Shown here: positions 33,757 to 45,100 of the stretch, in pieces
Position numbering within the stretch: the stretch's first letter is position 1
Layout: every line of letters starts with the position of its first letter
Assembly: GCA_012274445.1 (NCBI GenBank)
Contig: JAAROD010000054.1
Span: 1,054,001 to 1,118,000, forward strand
Length of the DNA stretch: 64,000 nt
Direction of reading: 5' to 3'
DNA from: Sclerotiophoma versabilis
Lineage: Eukaryota > Ascomycota > Dothideomycetes > Pleosporales > Didymellaceae
Made by a program: the position numbers and the translations under genes
Notes under the pieces: generated by a model
Seen by the model: the letters and a program-made list of their open reading frames with translations, nothing else
Databases searched by the model: none
What the model was told of the DNA's origin: nothing

Positions 33757-36646
33757 TCAATGGGGTGCTACCGTCGGCCCTGTTGTGGAATCAGCATACT
33801 TTCTGGCTATCTGCAGTGATTGGATTTTGTGTCTTACAAGGCTACTCGATCCTCCAACAGCCAACCGTTGCTTACCCAGCCAGCTCTTGGGTGCCTCGCT
33901 TTTCCTTTGAAGGATGACTGTGTTGCTCTGGAGGCGCATGGTCATGTCGTACCATGCGGAGGTAATGAGTCTGTTTTCGCGGCGTAGGTTGTCGACCTCT
34001 TGCTGGAGCTCAACCTGGATTGACTTAGCGCATACATTTGCTTGAGGAGTGAATAGACTCACCGAGCCCTTCTCCGCCGTCTCCTTCTTCGCGGATGCCA
34101 ACTGTTCCCGCAAAGTATTGTTTGCGGCCATCTGCTCTTGGAGATCCTGTGGCGATCATTAGCAGGTGGCTCTCCTGCATTTGGGCGCTAAGGGAGGAAA
34201 GAGAAACAATGCCGGAATCGATGATACTTCTTCGCCGCCAGGCGAGGGACAAACTTGCCACATTGTCTGAGCCAGTTGATGAGTAAAACTCAGTACTGGC
34301 TCTGACAGCCGCTGGTCTCTTCTTCGGTGAGACCATCTGTGTGGCGTGTCCCCATGTAGTTTGCCCCGTGCCAGTCGTAGAAGTCGATACCCCAGATAGC
34401 GACCTGTCCTTTTCTGGATGACCCTTCTCTGGTGAAGCTGGTGAAATAAGCGTAGCGGTAGAATAAGATGGATCGAGGCGTTGCCGCGTCTTCATCGTCG
34501 ATACCGCTACGTCAAACGCGGAGGAAGGTGATTTGGTGTGGGAATGTTGGCTGATGCTTACTTTCTTCGCTTTGTCGAGCGCTGCCTCTGACGAGAGAAC
34601 TGTTTCTGTAATCTCCGAAGATGTCTGGTCCAAAACATTTGGTTGGGTCTCTACAGGCGCGCCGATGACTGACTGGATCTTGTTACGAATTTGTTGTAGG
34701 GTTTCTGCTCTCTTCAGCTCGAGGAGCTCGGGAGACAGATTCTCGCGGTCGAGTAGTGCCGCTCGCAAGAGGCTGGCCTTTTCTTCGTTTGCGAGCTCTA
34801 AGTCTCGAAGTTTTTGGTTCGTACGCTGTTGTAAGGCCAACATGCGCTCATGCTCTGCTGACACGACCTTTGCTTTGGCCTCGTCATCGAGGTCTGACTT
34901 CTTGTTGAGCTCGTTTCGGAGTTCAGCCATTTGTAGGTCCTTCTCACGCAACCTTCGGTGAAGCTCTTCCAACTCTTGCTCAGCCAGCTGGAGTTTTTCG
35001 TTTTGCTCGAAAAATGGTTTCTGGCTTTCCTCGTCCTTCTCTGCCATCATATCGGAGCGCAGACCCAGGTTCTCGGTCATTTGCTTGAGTGTCTCGGTCT
35101 CCAGACTCTTGAGTCGCGCTGTGAGGATGTCCACCTTCTGTTGTAATGCTATTGTATCAGCAGTTACTCGCCCATCAGTCGTTCGCGATGTATCAGGCTC
35201 GGGTACTGTCTCGTCTTTTTCAAGCTCTTCTTCAAGGCTGCCACCGCGATCGATATGATTTGATGATTCCAGCTCCCGTATCTTGTCTTCCAGATCATTT
35301 TTGGCGTCTTCAGCTTTGTACTGAAGCTCTCTCGTCTGCTCAAGTTGCTTCATGAGTAGAAGATTCTCGTGCTCGATTCTCGTACGCTTGCCCTTCTCTT
35401 CAAAGATGGCCTGTTCGCAATTAACCAGTGTTGAGCTGTTCTCCTTGTTCACTTTTTCTAGCGCCTCGCACCGCTCCTCAATAGCCTCCAGCTGCTGTAA
35501 TCGCTCCCGTGCTTGCTGATAGTCCTCACGTAGTTGCTCGAGATTCTTTGTCTCTTTAGTGAGCGTCTCAATCTTTTTCTTGAGGTTCTCGTTGGCCTTA
35601 GCTCTCTGACTGAGTTCATCACGCTCCGCCTTGAGAACCTGCAACTGGTCCCGCAAGTCTTGCTTGGACCCTTCTTCGCTCTGGAAACGTTCTAACCGTC
35701 TATTCTGGCTTTCCAAGATGTCTCTGGCATGAGCAAGGTCTGTCTCGAGCTGGTCGATGTACTGTCGATCGCGCGCCAAGTCGTTTCGTAATTGCTCAAC
35801 ATCATCCGAATGACCTGGCTGTGCTGCACGATTGTCCAAGTGCACTGTGGCTTCGGCTAGGTCCTCTTCGAGCTGTGATATCCTGTTGCGGGAGGTCTCC
35901 AACTCTTTTTGCAGCTTCCCAACATGTTGTCTCAGAGCGTGCCTGTCTTTGTTTGCTTCAACCAGCTGGGCTTCTTGTTCAAGCTCAGTATCTCTCCCTA
36001 ACGTGGTGGTCGCACCGGACACGGCTCGTGTAGGCGTCCTGTAGCCTGATAAATTCGGCTCTACAGTCAACTCAGAGTCCACACCCAGATCTGACATTCT
36101 CATATCCAAAGCTTGCATCTCCTGAATCGCCGCGGCAATGGTTTCGGCGGTCTTGGTCCCCAATTGGGCCATGACTTGCAACATGCGCTGGTTACTTTTT
36201 GGTGAGAAGCAGGCTGCGAGTAAAACAGCCATGGTCAGCTTTGCCGTGAGCATTGTCGAGCCCTCCCTTGCACCTGTCTTCAGATCTGGTATCATGCGCT
36301 TCGTAAGGACCGGGAGCTGCTCGCATTCCTCTCGAATGTATGTTGATACGGCGCGCTCGATGTGCTTCAGGTTTTGCCATCTTGGTATCCAGTTGTTACT
36401 CTGGCGGCGGTCATTGCTCTCTTCGAATATGGGTAAGGATTCGTCGAAGTATTCGTTATCGATGTCGTTGAGAATCTGCCAGAGTATCTGGCCGTCCTCG
36501 AGCTGGTTCCATGTGTTCACACGGCCGGGCAGATCGAAGGTGTTGACCTAGATGTGTATGTAAGCATGAGCCCTAGCCATGAAGAGCGGCACACCACGTA
36601 CCCAGTCGAGCAGAGCTCGAAGTAGTTCTGGCTTAAAGTCGTCCAT
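33757..36646 (-). CDS. hookA: Hook-family dynein/early-endosome adaptor
   Basis: Model: complement(33757..34014, 34063..34146, 34208..36547, 36602..36646), 908 aa. The first exon gives MDDFKPELLRALLDW and splices to VNTFDLPGRVNTWNQLEDG, the start of the N-terminal Hook domain (to about residue 160; NLKHIERAVSTYIREE). Long coiled coils follow at about 200-690 (heptad-rich LQKELETSRNRISQLEEDL). The C-terminal cargo-binding part has RRENRLITSAWYDMTMRLQS and PKSWLGKQR. Known for fungi (HookA in Aspergillus, Hok1 in Ustilago): links dynein and kinesin to early endosomes. The third-exon junction is uncertain: the donor needed at 34,207 is GTTTCT, a poor match. Other junctions have GTACGT and GTGAGT donors. 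Confidence 0.88.
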
Positions 36647-37396
36647 GGTGAGGATGAGGGGCTCACCACCCGCAAATACGCGCTCGTATGCTGGTCTGCG
36701 ATTCCAAGTAGGAGAAGCAAGAGTTGTGCATCATGTGTGGGTGGGCAATCGTGGAAAAGTGGTGGCCGCTGTTGTGTTGACGCGTTGGTGATGGATGAGC
36801 GGTAGGCGGTGGGCGGTTGCGCTAATCAGATCATCTCCCGCCGCGGAGGTGCACGTCAATGTCGCGCAGGCTGGGGCAGAGCGAAAGAAAGGATCTGATG
36901 GACAGGCCACACAGCGTCAGACCGAGTGCATGAGGACGCGATTACGCTGAGACACTGGCCAGTCTCAGCGTGCTGTGGAATATGTGGTCGGAGGTTTCCC
37001 AGTCTGGTGGGGGGCACCCGCCTTGCGCCTGCCGCTGCAGGGTCCACAACGATGGCCATCGACCACAGATCGAACACGATGCTCTTCCACACACGTGGGT
37101 CGCCAGCTCACCAACAAAGATATGAACAGGTTCATCCTGGCATGGAGTGGCAGGTGGACTGAGAGAAAGAGGAGATTGGAAGACGTGCTGCTACGGTGCG
37201 ACAGCAGTAGTACTAAGTGAACAAGAGCAAGCGATTTAGAGGCGAACGTAGTCAGATTGCTACCAGGTATCCTAAAGCATGTGTCCTTTGCCGTACTCCA
37301 GGTTGAACTCCAAATGTCAGAAGTGATCGTCAGGTCCCATATAGTCATGGCTTTCATTACGCGAGATTTGTACACTGCAAGCTGGAAGAGCGCCGT
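36647..37396. other. Intergenic region with a 10-bp-arm inverted repeat
   Basis: Upstream of the Hook gene and downstream of the inhibitor-like gene. It carries the inverted repeat at 36,944-36,971. No gene was recognised. Confidence 0.5.
36944..36971. repeat. Perfect inverted repeat, 10-bp arms
   Basis: ACGCTGAGAC, eight-base spacer ACTGGCCA, GTCTCAGCGT. It lies about 300 bp upstream of the Hook start codon. It could be a site for a dimeric regulator or simply chance; no known consensus is recognised. Confidence 0.7.
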
Positions 37397-37748
37397 CTAC
37401 TCTTCGCCCTGAGTAGTTACGACGCCGTCCTCTTCAATCTCGACCTTGTACTGCTCGCCCATTGTCGTGACAAACTCGAGGGCGGAGGCAGGTGCTTGAG
37501 CAGCGAAGCCCTTGATGATGTCTGAGGTATGAATTAGTCGAGTGCCGTCTACGCGCATTGCACTGTATTCACTCACTGTACTCATGTGTGATGATGCCTT
37601 TGGCCTTGCGAATGCTCTCCTTGGCCTCCTCTACGACGTAGTCGGGGGTCTCGTTGGGAAAGCTGATAATGACTGATTTCTGGGGAGCGACAGCCATGGT
37701 GGTAGCGGCGAAGAGTGCGGTCAGAACGGAAAGGGTAGCGAAGCGCAT
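37397..37748 (-). CDS. Secreted peptidase-inhibitor I9-like protein
   Basis: Model: complement(37397..37521, 37577..37748), 98 aa, one 55-bp intron (donor GTGAGT, branch ACTAAT). Start at the ATG 37,748. MRFATLSVLTALFAATTMAVA is a clear signal peptide. The remainder is one inhibitor I9/propeptide-like domain (KSVIISFPNETPDYVVEEAK, IITHEYNIIKGFAAQAP, EFVTTMGEQYKVEIEEDG), the fold shared by subtilisin propeptides and yeast proteinase B inhibitor Pbi2. Pbi2 is cytosolic, so a secreted version probably meets extracellular or vacuolar subtilases. Such stand-alone domains are common in filamentous fungi. No protease gene lies beside it. Confidence 0.85.
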
Positions 37749-38233
37749 CACGAGGGAGTCGATCGAGTTTCGTGGGAGGTGTGCGAGCGGTGTCTTTGTC
37801 AGGCGCCTTGTCTGGCGGTGGCAGCTATATCGCGGAGTCGAGGATGTTATTAAGAAGGTGGATGCCTCGGGGCGTGCACGTCATTCGACCGACCGGAGAA
37901 GGCGCGACGGCGTTAGTGAACGCACCGCCGCCTCTTCCCTCATTGGTGCTTGGCACTGCGCTCACACCTCCGCCCACTCTGCACCTCGGCGCGGCGCGGT
38001 GGTGACGGGACTTGTCCGTTTGAGCCTTGTAGCCATCAGCAACGCAGGCCCCTGCACCCTGCATCTACTACTATCCCCAGCTTCCCTCCAATATCAGCTT
38101 ACAGCAATCACAACCCATTGGAGGCGGAAACATCAGGGCCGCCCTCCAAAGGGTACCTTTAAAGCCCAGCGCTCACTTTAACATACATGCCGCCAATCAA
38201 ATTGAGAGCCAGGAAAGCGTGCTGACTCCATCC
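37749..38233. promoter_or_regulatory. Divergent promoter region
   Basis: Between the I9-like gene (-) and the zinc-cluster gene (+), 485 bp. No specific site is assigned; the zinc-cluster protein might regulate this neighbour, but nothing in the sequence shows it. Confidence 0.4.
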
Positions 38234-39421
38234 ATGCCCGCCAGGCGGACACACACAAAGTCACGCCTTGGTTGCAGCCAGTGCAGGAAGAGACGAGTGA
38301 AGTGTGACGAGGGAGTTCCGCAATGCTCTTCTTGCGTCCAGCGTGGTGAGCACTGCATCTACTTGAGATTTCCAACAAGGTCAACGCCCATCACATCCTC
38401 GACGACAGCCCCTCCTTCTGTCACCTCCAATTCACCATCAGATCCAGGAACCAGTCACAATTCGCCAGCTGCCGTCAACACTCATCAGCACAACACAGAT
38501 GAGGATTCATGGAGCCCTGACCGAGTTCGCGAGCTGGAACTGCTTCATCATTGGTGCTTGAAAACTTCCAACAGCTTTACCCCAGATCTGGTGAATCTGT
38601 TTCAGGACTACCTTGTCAAGGAGGCTCTTATAAATTCGCACATCATGGAGGCTTTGCTTGCACTAGCTGCATTCCACATCGCCTGTGAAACAGATAATCC
38701 AGCTACATCTCGCGATTTCACAAGTACCGGCATGAGCTATCAGACCAGGGCGATCGCTGCATTGCGCGTTGTTCTTGGCTCACTGTCGCCTGATGAGTGT
38801 GACCCGGTTTTTGCGTCCTCGGTTCTCATCATGGTTTGCGTCATGGTGTCGCCCTTCCTGCCCGTTGGGCATAAGAGGACTTTCAACTTCAACGCTGAAG
38901 CTTTGCTCCCACTTGCTGACATAATTCGCGGACTCGGCCTTGTCATCGACGCTTCACAGCGTAAAGTGCAGCAAGGCCCGCTCAGTGGCATGTTCAATGT
39001 TACATGGCCAAGCCTACCGCATGCAACAGTCTCGCCTGTCATAGAAGATTTACGCGGACTTAGCGCAAGTAAATACGATTCAGTTACTGCGCCCGTGTTC
39101 GAACAGGCCATCCAAGTTCTGGAGCAAAGAATCCTGGATAACACCGCGGTCTTCCCATGGATTGCTCTGGCGGGCTTGGAGTTTATCGACATTTTGAGAC
39201 TCCAGGACAGTGTGGCCATGGCAATTTTCATGGTCTGGGGTGCGCTCATGACTATGGCGGACAAGCAGTGGTGGGCAACCTTTTCGGGGAAGAATTTGGT
39301 AAATGAGACTTCTTCCATACTGAAATCCAAGGGTGACGAATACACTCGGATTATCACATGGTGCCGACGAGAAGTCGGACTGAGTGAACGCATAGATACC
39401 CAGATATTCTCGAACGACTAA
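38234..39421 (+). CDS. Zn2Cys6 fungal transcription factor
   Basis: 395 aa, no intron; start at ATG 38,234 (MPARRTHTKSRLGC). The DNA-binding zinc cluster spans C14 to C41 with spacing C-X2-C-X6-C-X6-C-X2-C-X6-C (CSQCRKRRVKCDEG...), followed by a Ser/Thr/Pro linker and, from about residue 100, a helical region typical of the fungal-specific regulatory domain (RVRELELLHHWCLKTSNSF, HIMEALLALAAFHIACETD, TRAIAALRVVLGSLSPDECD). This resembles the sterol-uptake/C6 group (UPC2-like, PF11951 type) rather than GAL4. Targets are unknown. No biosynthetic cluster surrounds it. Confidence 0.9.
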   Translation: MPARRTHTKSRLGCSQCRKRRVKCDEGVPQCSSCVQRGEHCIYLRFPTRSTPITSSTTAPPSVTSNSPSDPGTSHNSPAAVNTHQHNTDEDSWSPDRVRELELLHHWCLKTSNSFTPDLVNLFQDYLVKEALINSHIMEALLALAAFHIACETDNPATSRDFTSTGMSYQTRAIAALRVVLGSLSPDECDPVFASSVLIMVCVMVSPFLPVGHKRTFNFNAEALLPLADIIRGLGLVIDASQRKVQQGPLSGMFNVTWPSLPHATVSPVIEDLRGLSASKYDSVTAPVFEQAIQVLEQRILDNTAVFPWIALAGLEFIDILRLQDSVAMAIFMVWGALMTMADKQWWATFSGKNLVNETSSILKSKGDEYTRIITWCRREVGLSERIDTQIFSND

Positions 39422-40222
39422 AACGCCCACGATAGAAATACGTTAACACCAAAGAAAAAGGCTCGTAGAGCTCATCGTTGTACCAACAATCCATATGTAT
39501 CACTAAGAATGGCGGCAGTAAAAAGAGCACGAAGACTACATGATGCCAAGGGCGGTAATTCTGCGACCTCCACGGTTCTGGAGGGTCTTGCTAAGCGTTC
39601 GCTAGGTTAGTCGACTTAATTCTTGAGCACGCTCCGAACGAGAAAGAACAGTGTAAACCACGGGAATCTTCAGCGCTACGAGCCCTTCAACAACCAACAA
39701 TTCGGACCTTTCGCTTTTAATAGATACGCTGTACAGTTCTTAGCGTACAAGAAGAAGGTGCGGTGCAGCTCGAATGATGCTCCAAACGGGCGTGAGCCCA
39801 TAGTGCGGCGTCAGTGCCTCGAGAGGCTTATATGCAATGCAGCTGCTGTATTCACAGCCCTTGTCGCCTCTCAATTCCACCTTACTGCGCCCAAGTGAGC
39901 GATCTGGTTGTCCAAGATTTCACTTCCGTTTCAGTGTATTCTTGACAGCCTTCTGTTATCGATACTCTACATTTATTCTTAGACAGACTTGGAGCCTACT
40001 TGGACCCTCCGTAATATTGACATCAGGCATAACTGGCTACGATAAAGGCGGGGTACGATGACCCATATCCAGAGCCTCTCGACATCAGGGGAAGGACGTG
40101 AGTCTGACAAGGAGCATTGACAAACCATTTTTGCTCTAGCATGCCCTCAACCTCATTTTGATCGTTGGCGGTCTGTACACTCAACGCATTTCCCCTTTTG
40201 GTATCCTAGACGTAGTGACAGT
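39422..40222. other. Convergent intergenic region, nothing recognised
   Basis: About 800 bp between the 3' ends of the zinc-cluster gene and the reductase gene. No RNA gene, repeat or domain-bearing frame was seen. Confidence 0.45.
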
Positions 40223-41310
40223 CTACTTCAGCCCACTCGCATTCGCCCTTACGCTTTCTTCCAGACTTGTGTATCCATGTCCATACGCCTCTTTAAGTAA
40301 ATCCTCAACCCTCCCCTTCTCAACGTTCGTAATCTCATCCGTCCCCTCGTCCTCGAAATCCTCAAAGCTCCTCTCCGGATATGACTTCCTCAAGATCTCA
40401 ACAAGGCGGCTAATTGGCGCAGGCGCAACCATACCCAACATCCTCCTACCCTTTAGATCCGGGTGCGCGAGCGCGATGACATGCAGCTTGGCATCATCTC
40501 TCACATCAATGAAGTGTTCCGGCGCACGCTTGAGATGGTCGTACTTGCCATCCCAGATATTCTTAACCCAGCCCGCGGTCGTCGGGTACCCTTGGTGTTG
40601 CGGCTGCAGCACGGGTCCCAGATTTCCATTCGGATTGACGCAGTTTATCACAATGGAGGTGTTGGTGGCACTTTTCCATTTCTGCATTGCGCGCTCGACT
40701 TCGACTTTCGACGCGGCGTACACGGTTGCGCCGCCCGCCGCTGAACCTTTTTCTTGGACGGTCTGAATGGCAGCTTCGTTGAAGGTGGATTCTGAGACGC
40801 TGAACGCGACGCTGGGCTTGGGCTGTGTCACCGCGAAGGAAGACGATGTGTACACAAATCGTTTGAGGCCGGCGGCAGAAGAGGTTTTGAGTGCGCTGAG
40901 CGCCATGTTGACAGCGTGCGGGATAGCAATTGCTGGGTCGCCGGAGCCATTCATGTCGTGCGCTACATGGATGAAGCCGCTCGCGCCTGTTGGGTTGTCA
41001 ACGCATCATTCTCGGGTCATGGAATCGATTGAAGAGCTGCTGCTGGTTCACCTTTGACTGCTTCCTCGAACGCATTCTCCTCAGTCAGATCTGTTACTGA
41101 GACGAGCTCGAATCTGCCTTCGCCATACTTGTTGTCGAAATAATCATTCAACCATTTGTTCTTGTTTGTGTTGCGTGACGTGCCGCGTACTCTGTAGCCA
41201 GCGGAAAGAACTTGGTCAGCCACATGAGAGCCAATAAAGCCACTACATCCAGTAACTACGATGGTGCAGCCGTAGGGGATGGCGGGGTTCTTGATGCCGG
41301 GGATAGTCAT
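40223..41310 (-). CDS. Extended SDR: dihydroflavonol-reductase/GRE2-like aldehyde reductase
   Basis: Model: complement(40223..40986, 41052..41310), 340 aa, one 65-bp intron (41,0xx; donor GTGAAC, acceptor ACAG). The NAD(P) loop is near residues 19-30 (VTGCSGFIGSHV), the next beta strand and cofactor-specificity region follow (VRGTSRN), and the active site is Y176-x3-K180 (YAASKVEVERA) with S in VYTSSS upstream. A substrate-binding part follows (VNCVNPNGNLGP-like segment, HFIDVRDDAKLHVIALAHPD). Known relatives reduce aldehydes, ketones or methylglyoxal with NADPH; cytosolic. All catalytic residues are present, unlike the SDR at 16,987. Its substrate cannot be told. Confidence 0.88.
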
Positions 41311-42165
41311 GGTTCCGGGGCAATTTAGGAAATGCGGTCAACAGGAAAAGGGTTGCGAGTTGAAGTCTGAGATAGTTCGTATTGTAAGGTGTCCCGTAGT
41401 TTTCGCAAGGAGAATGTAACTGCGGTGTAGTCTCCGAGATGACGTAATGAAGAGTGTATACCATCGTCCCACCGGGTAACCAGAGACGGCGGCCCGGTGA
41501 ACGCTAGCGGGTCACGCGAAGGGTTAGTGTAGATCGGGGAAGACGTGGAGTTGAGAACCAATAGCAAATGTCATTCATATCATGATATAGTAGTAAGTGG
41601 CTGAGAACTTCGATGCTTTCATTTTGGTGCCTGGCAGCACTGTTATCTACGATTGGTGCGATACATTGAAGATCAAGAACTCCTCCCGGATGTTGATGAG
41701 AAAGCGACCGCTGCTCGTGTTGCGGCTAATCTCGTGCCGTGATGAACGTTTTGTAGCGCATTGTGGACGCCAAAGAATACAATCAATATGAAGCGAATTC
41801 GTAAGGGTAAGACAAGGGGAAGAATGGGCAAGGGTTGTACAAAAGCAAGAGAAAAAACTAGGCTCCGTGCAGCGCCTGATGATGCATCACAACCCAAGCT
41901 CCACAGATGCTGCTGTTGTCGTACTATACAAAGCGATCTGCCAAGCGCGAGCGATATGTGAGAGCTAGTGCAAGAGCTCTGAGCTTGCCGATAAGCAAGA
42001 CCGAAAGATGGGAAAAAAGATCGCTCCTCAAAGATGGCCAGCCCACACCAACACAGACAAGATTCGCGTCTCGTTGTGTAAGAATGTTGCGTAGTGATGA
42101 GGCGTGAAGGACATGTCGAGCAAGACCATAACTCGTCAGGTCGTAACGTCGTGAAAGACCTTCAG
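41311..42165. other. Intergenic, nothing recognised
   Basis: Promoter of the reductase gene and 3' UTR side of the PUF gene. No supported gene. Confidence 0.45.
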
Positions 42166-45100
42166 CTAGAAGAAGTTGCTCACTGCAGCTGGCTGAGCGT
42201 ACTGCTGGTAGGCCGGGTTGTGTACAGAGTTATTGAAATGGTGAGGCATAGGCGGGTTGCTCAAGCGATGCGGCTGACGGTGCGGTTGGGGTGAAGCTAT
42301 GTTGGCGCCATAGTTGGCAGAGGCGGTATACATAGGGGCCTGGTACGAAGAGCTTGTCTCAGAAGTCTGAGCCCCAGAACCTGTGCTCGGGGAAACGTGG
42401 CCTGACGGAGCACGGCCGGTAAAGGCAGCAAGGCGACCTTCACGCTCTTGAACCTTGCTCTGAATGCGTCGACCGTATGGTGTCTGGCGGATTTGGGGCA
42501 GAATGGGGCGCATAGCTTCGATAAGATGTATACACAACTCAGGAGGAGCGAACTCCAGAGCAGTCTGGATGACGTAGTTGCCGTAGGAGTCACGCATGAG
42601 CCTGTCAAGCTGTTCAACGTCAAGCAGCTCTTCTATCATAGCAGCCTTTGTTGACATCTCAGCGCAGCGGATGCACTTCTCGATGACGTTAGAGCTGAAC
42701 TTCTGCATAGAGAGCTCGGCAATCTTGCCCTTGAAGCCAAGGCACAGCGGTGTTGTGAAGTTGGGGTCGTTCAAATCAAGAATGTACTGGACAACGTAGT
42801 TTCCGAAGGGGTCCTGTACAAGGTGGAAGCTGTGCGCAGTGATCTGGCGAACAAGGTCAACCTTCTGGAAGCCAGAAGCGTGATCAATGCAGCGTTGAAG
42901 GACACAGCAGCCGTGACGGTGGGTACCAACAGTGATGCAGTGCTCGCCCACAGCATCGAAAATAAATTGAGCCTCTGAAGACTTTAGGTGGTTGAGACAC
43001 TTCTGAATGACGTGGTTTCCGTTCAAATCCTGAATGAGGTCGACAACCTGGCCAGACAATGCCTGGATGATAATCTGGGTCTGCTCCTCGGTGGAGATGA
43101 ATTCAATCATCTTCTGCAGGGCCCGAGTGCCATGCTGGTTGAGTGCGATGGAGACCATAGCTGGAGCAGCGTTGCGAACAAGAGTATTACGCTGCTCGTC
43201 GTTGGTGAACTCCAAGAGCTTTTGGCAAAGGTAGTTGCCGAAGGGATCAGTCATGAGCTCGACGACGTGAGGGGCAGTTTCATCAAAGATGATCTGTAGG
43301 TATTCTGTGTTGCGCTCCTCGAGCTTCTTCTGCAAGAAGCGACAACCGTGCTGGTCCTTACACAAGCTGTAGATCTCGTGACGTGGCATAGTCTTCAGAT
43401 CGTAGTTCATAAAGCGGTTGGCATCGTTCTGCATGCGGCGGCTCTGGATAACACGAGCTTGGCTGTCTTGCACACGGCCATTGGGTCCGTATGTGGCGTA
43501 CGGGTTGAAGTACGAGCCAGCACTAGGATACACGCCATTGGGTCCATAAGATGGAGGGCCACCGTACTGAGGGCCAAGGGACATGCTGTTCATAGCCCCA
43601 TTGAGCAGGTTCATACCGTATCCATAGTAGGGTGCGTTGCCAGCAGTCGAGGAGGAGTATTGCGACATTGTCGGAGAACCAACTGTGCTGCTGAGAGAAC
43701 CGTTTCCTGGTGCTGTAGAGGTGATGGCGGGACCGAATGGGGCAGCGCTCGCGTGCAAACCAGACGAGACAGGGCGGTACTCCTGTTCCTTGAAACCAGT
43801 TGACAGCTCGCGGCTGTGGCGGTGAGACACCACATGAGAGGGGATACGGCCGAGGTTAGCATTGTGCTGGTTGAAGTGCTGCTCGGCGTGGGCGTTGACG
43901 TTTCCGTTCGCGCCGTTGCCATTGGCTCCGATTCCGTTCTTCAAGGTGGGAACATTGCTTGCGGAGAATGACTGGTTCAACTTGGGCATGCCGTTGGTCG
44001 GGCTGGCATAGCTAGAGCGCTGGTTGTCGGACCTGAGAGGGCTGGTGAAGTTATACTCAACGGACTGACGATTGTTCTTGGGGGTGGTCTGGCCATTGGC
44101 GGTGCCGTTCTCATACTCCTCGACCTGTGAGCCTTTACGAAATGTGTTAGCAGGAAGCGACTGTTGGGCCTGACGATGAGTGCGGTAGCTTGGCCAACCA
44201 GACTGGGACTCCGGACCAGGGGATTGGGAAAGGGCCAAATCAAGCGCGGCGGAAGAGGCAGAGAGGCTCGTACCATTACCTGCGTCGCCACGACGGACAA
44301 GGATAGGGAACTTGTCGTTCGTGTTGCTCATTTGGAGATAGGCCTTGTGGTCCGGGGAAGCAGCCGGATGATGTTCCTTATCCTCCTCGCCAAACAGATA
44401 GCCGGTAGTGTCGATGTGACCCAGAACAGATGCCAGGTCTGGAAGGTTATCACGGCCACGAAGGTCAAGGCCAGTGACGGGCATGGACATGCGGTTGTTC
44501 CTGTACAAATCAGGTGTTAGCTTGTGAACTTTGTGCGTGCGAGATTGACGCGTTGGAATGTGGGAACATGGTTTGTGGGGCTTGTGTCACTCTATACGTC
44601 ACTAACGCAAAAGTAGCTGGTAAAGGAAAGATGAGGTCCTTACTTTCGAGAGGCTGGGCTCAGAGGAGTAAAGTCATCGTTGTCGAAGTCATCTTGTTCC
44701 TCGTCTGAGTTGCGGCGAGTGCCTGGCACAGACTGAGATGGCAGACCGTTGTTGTTGAAGAACGAGGACGGAGGTGAGGTCACCTGAGAGTTGGCACGGC
44801 TGCCACGAGGAGTGATCTTAGCGGGTTGAATGCTAGACATGCTGAAACGATTGGGTCGTGAAAAGGCGTTTGGGAAACCGTTGTCGCTGTGCTCAGGCGG
44901 AGTGGTAGGTTGGCTATGTGCGGGCTTGCCGAAACGGACTTCAGAGGAAAGACGATGAATTTCTTCCTCGCCGCGTCGAGACTGCAAGTCGATGAGCTCC
45001 ATCTCAGCCTCAAAGCGTCTGCGCTGTTCCTTCAAATATTCGTACTCGAGCTTCTTCTTTTCGAGCTAACAATCAGTTAGCGCAGTCACCGGGTCGTGAG

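Noticed and set aside
38219..38233. Zinc-cluster gene starting at 38,219
   Set aside because: That codon is GTG; the first ATG in frame is 38,234.
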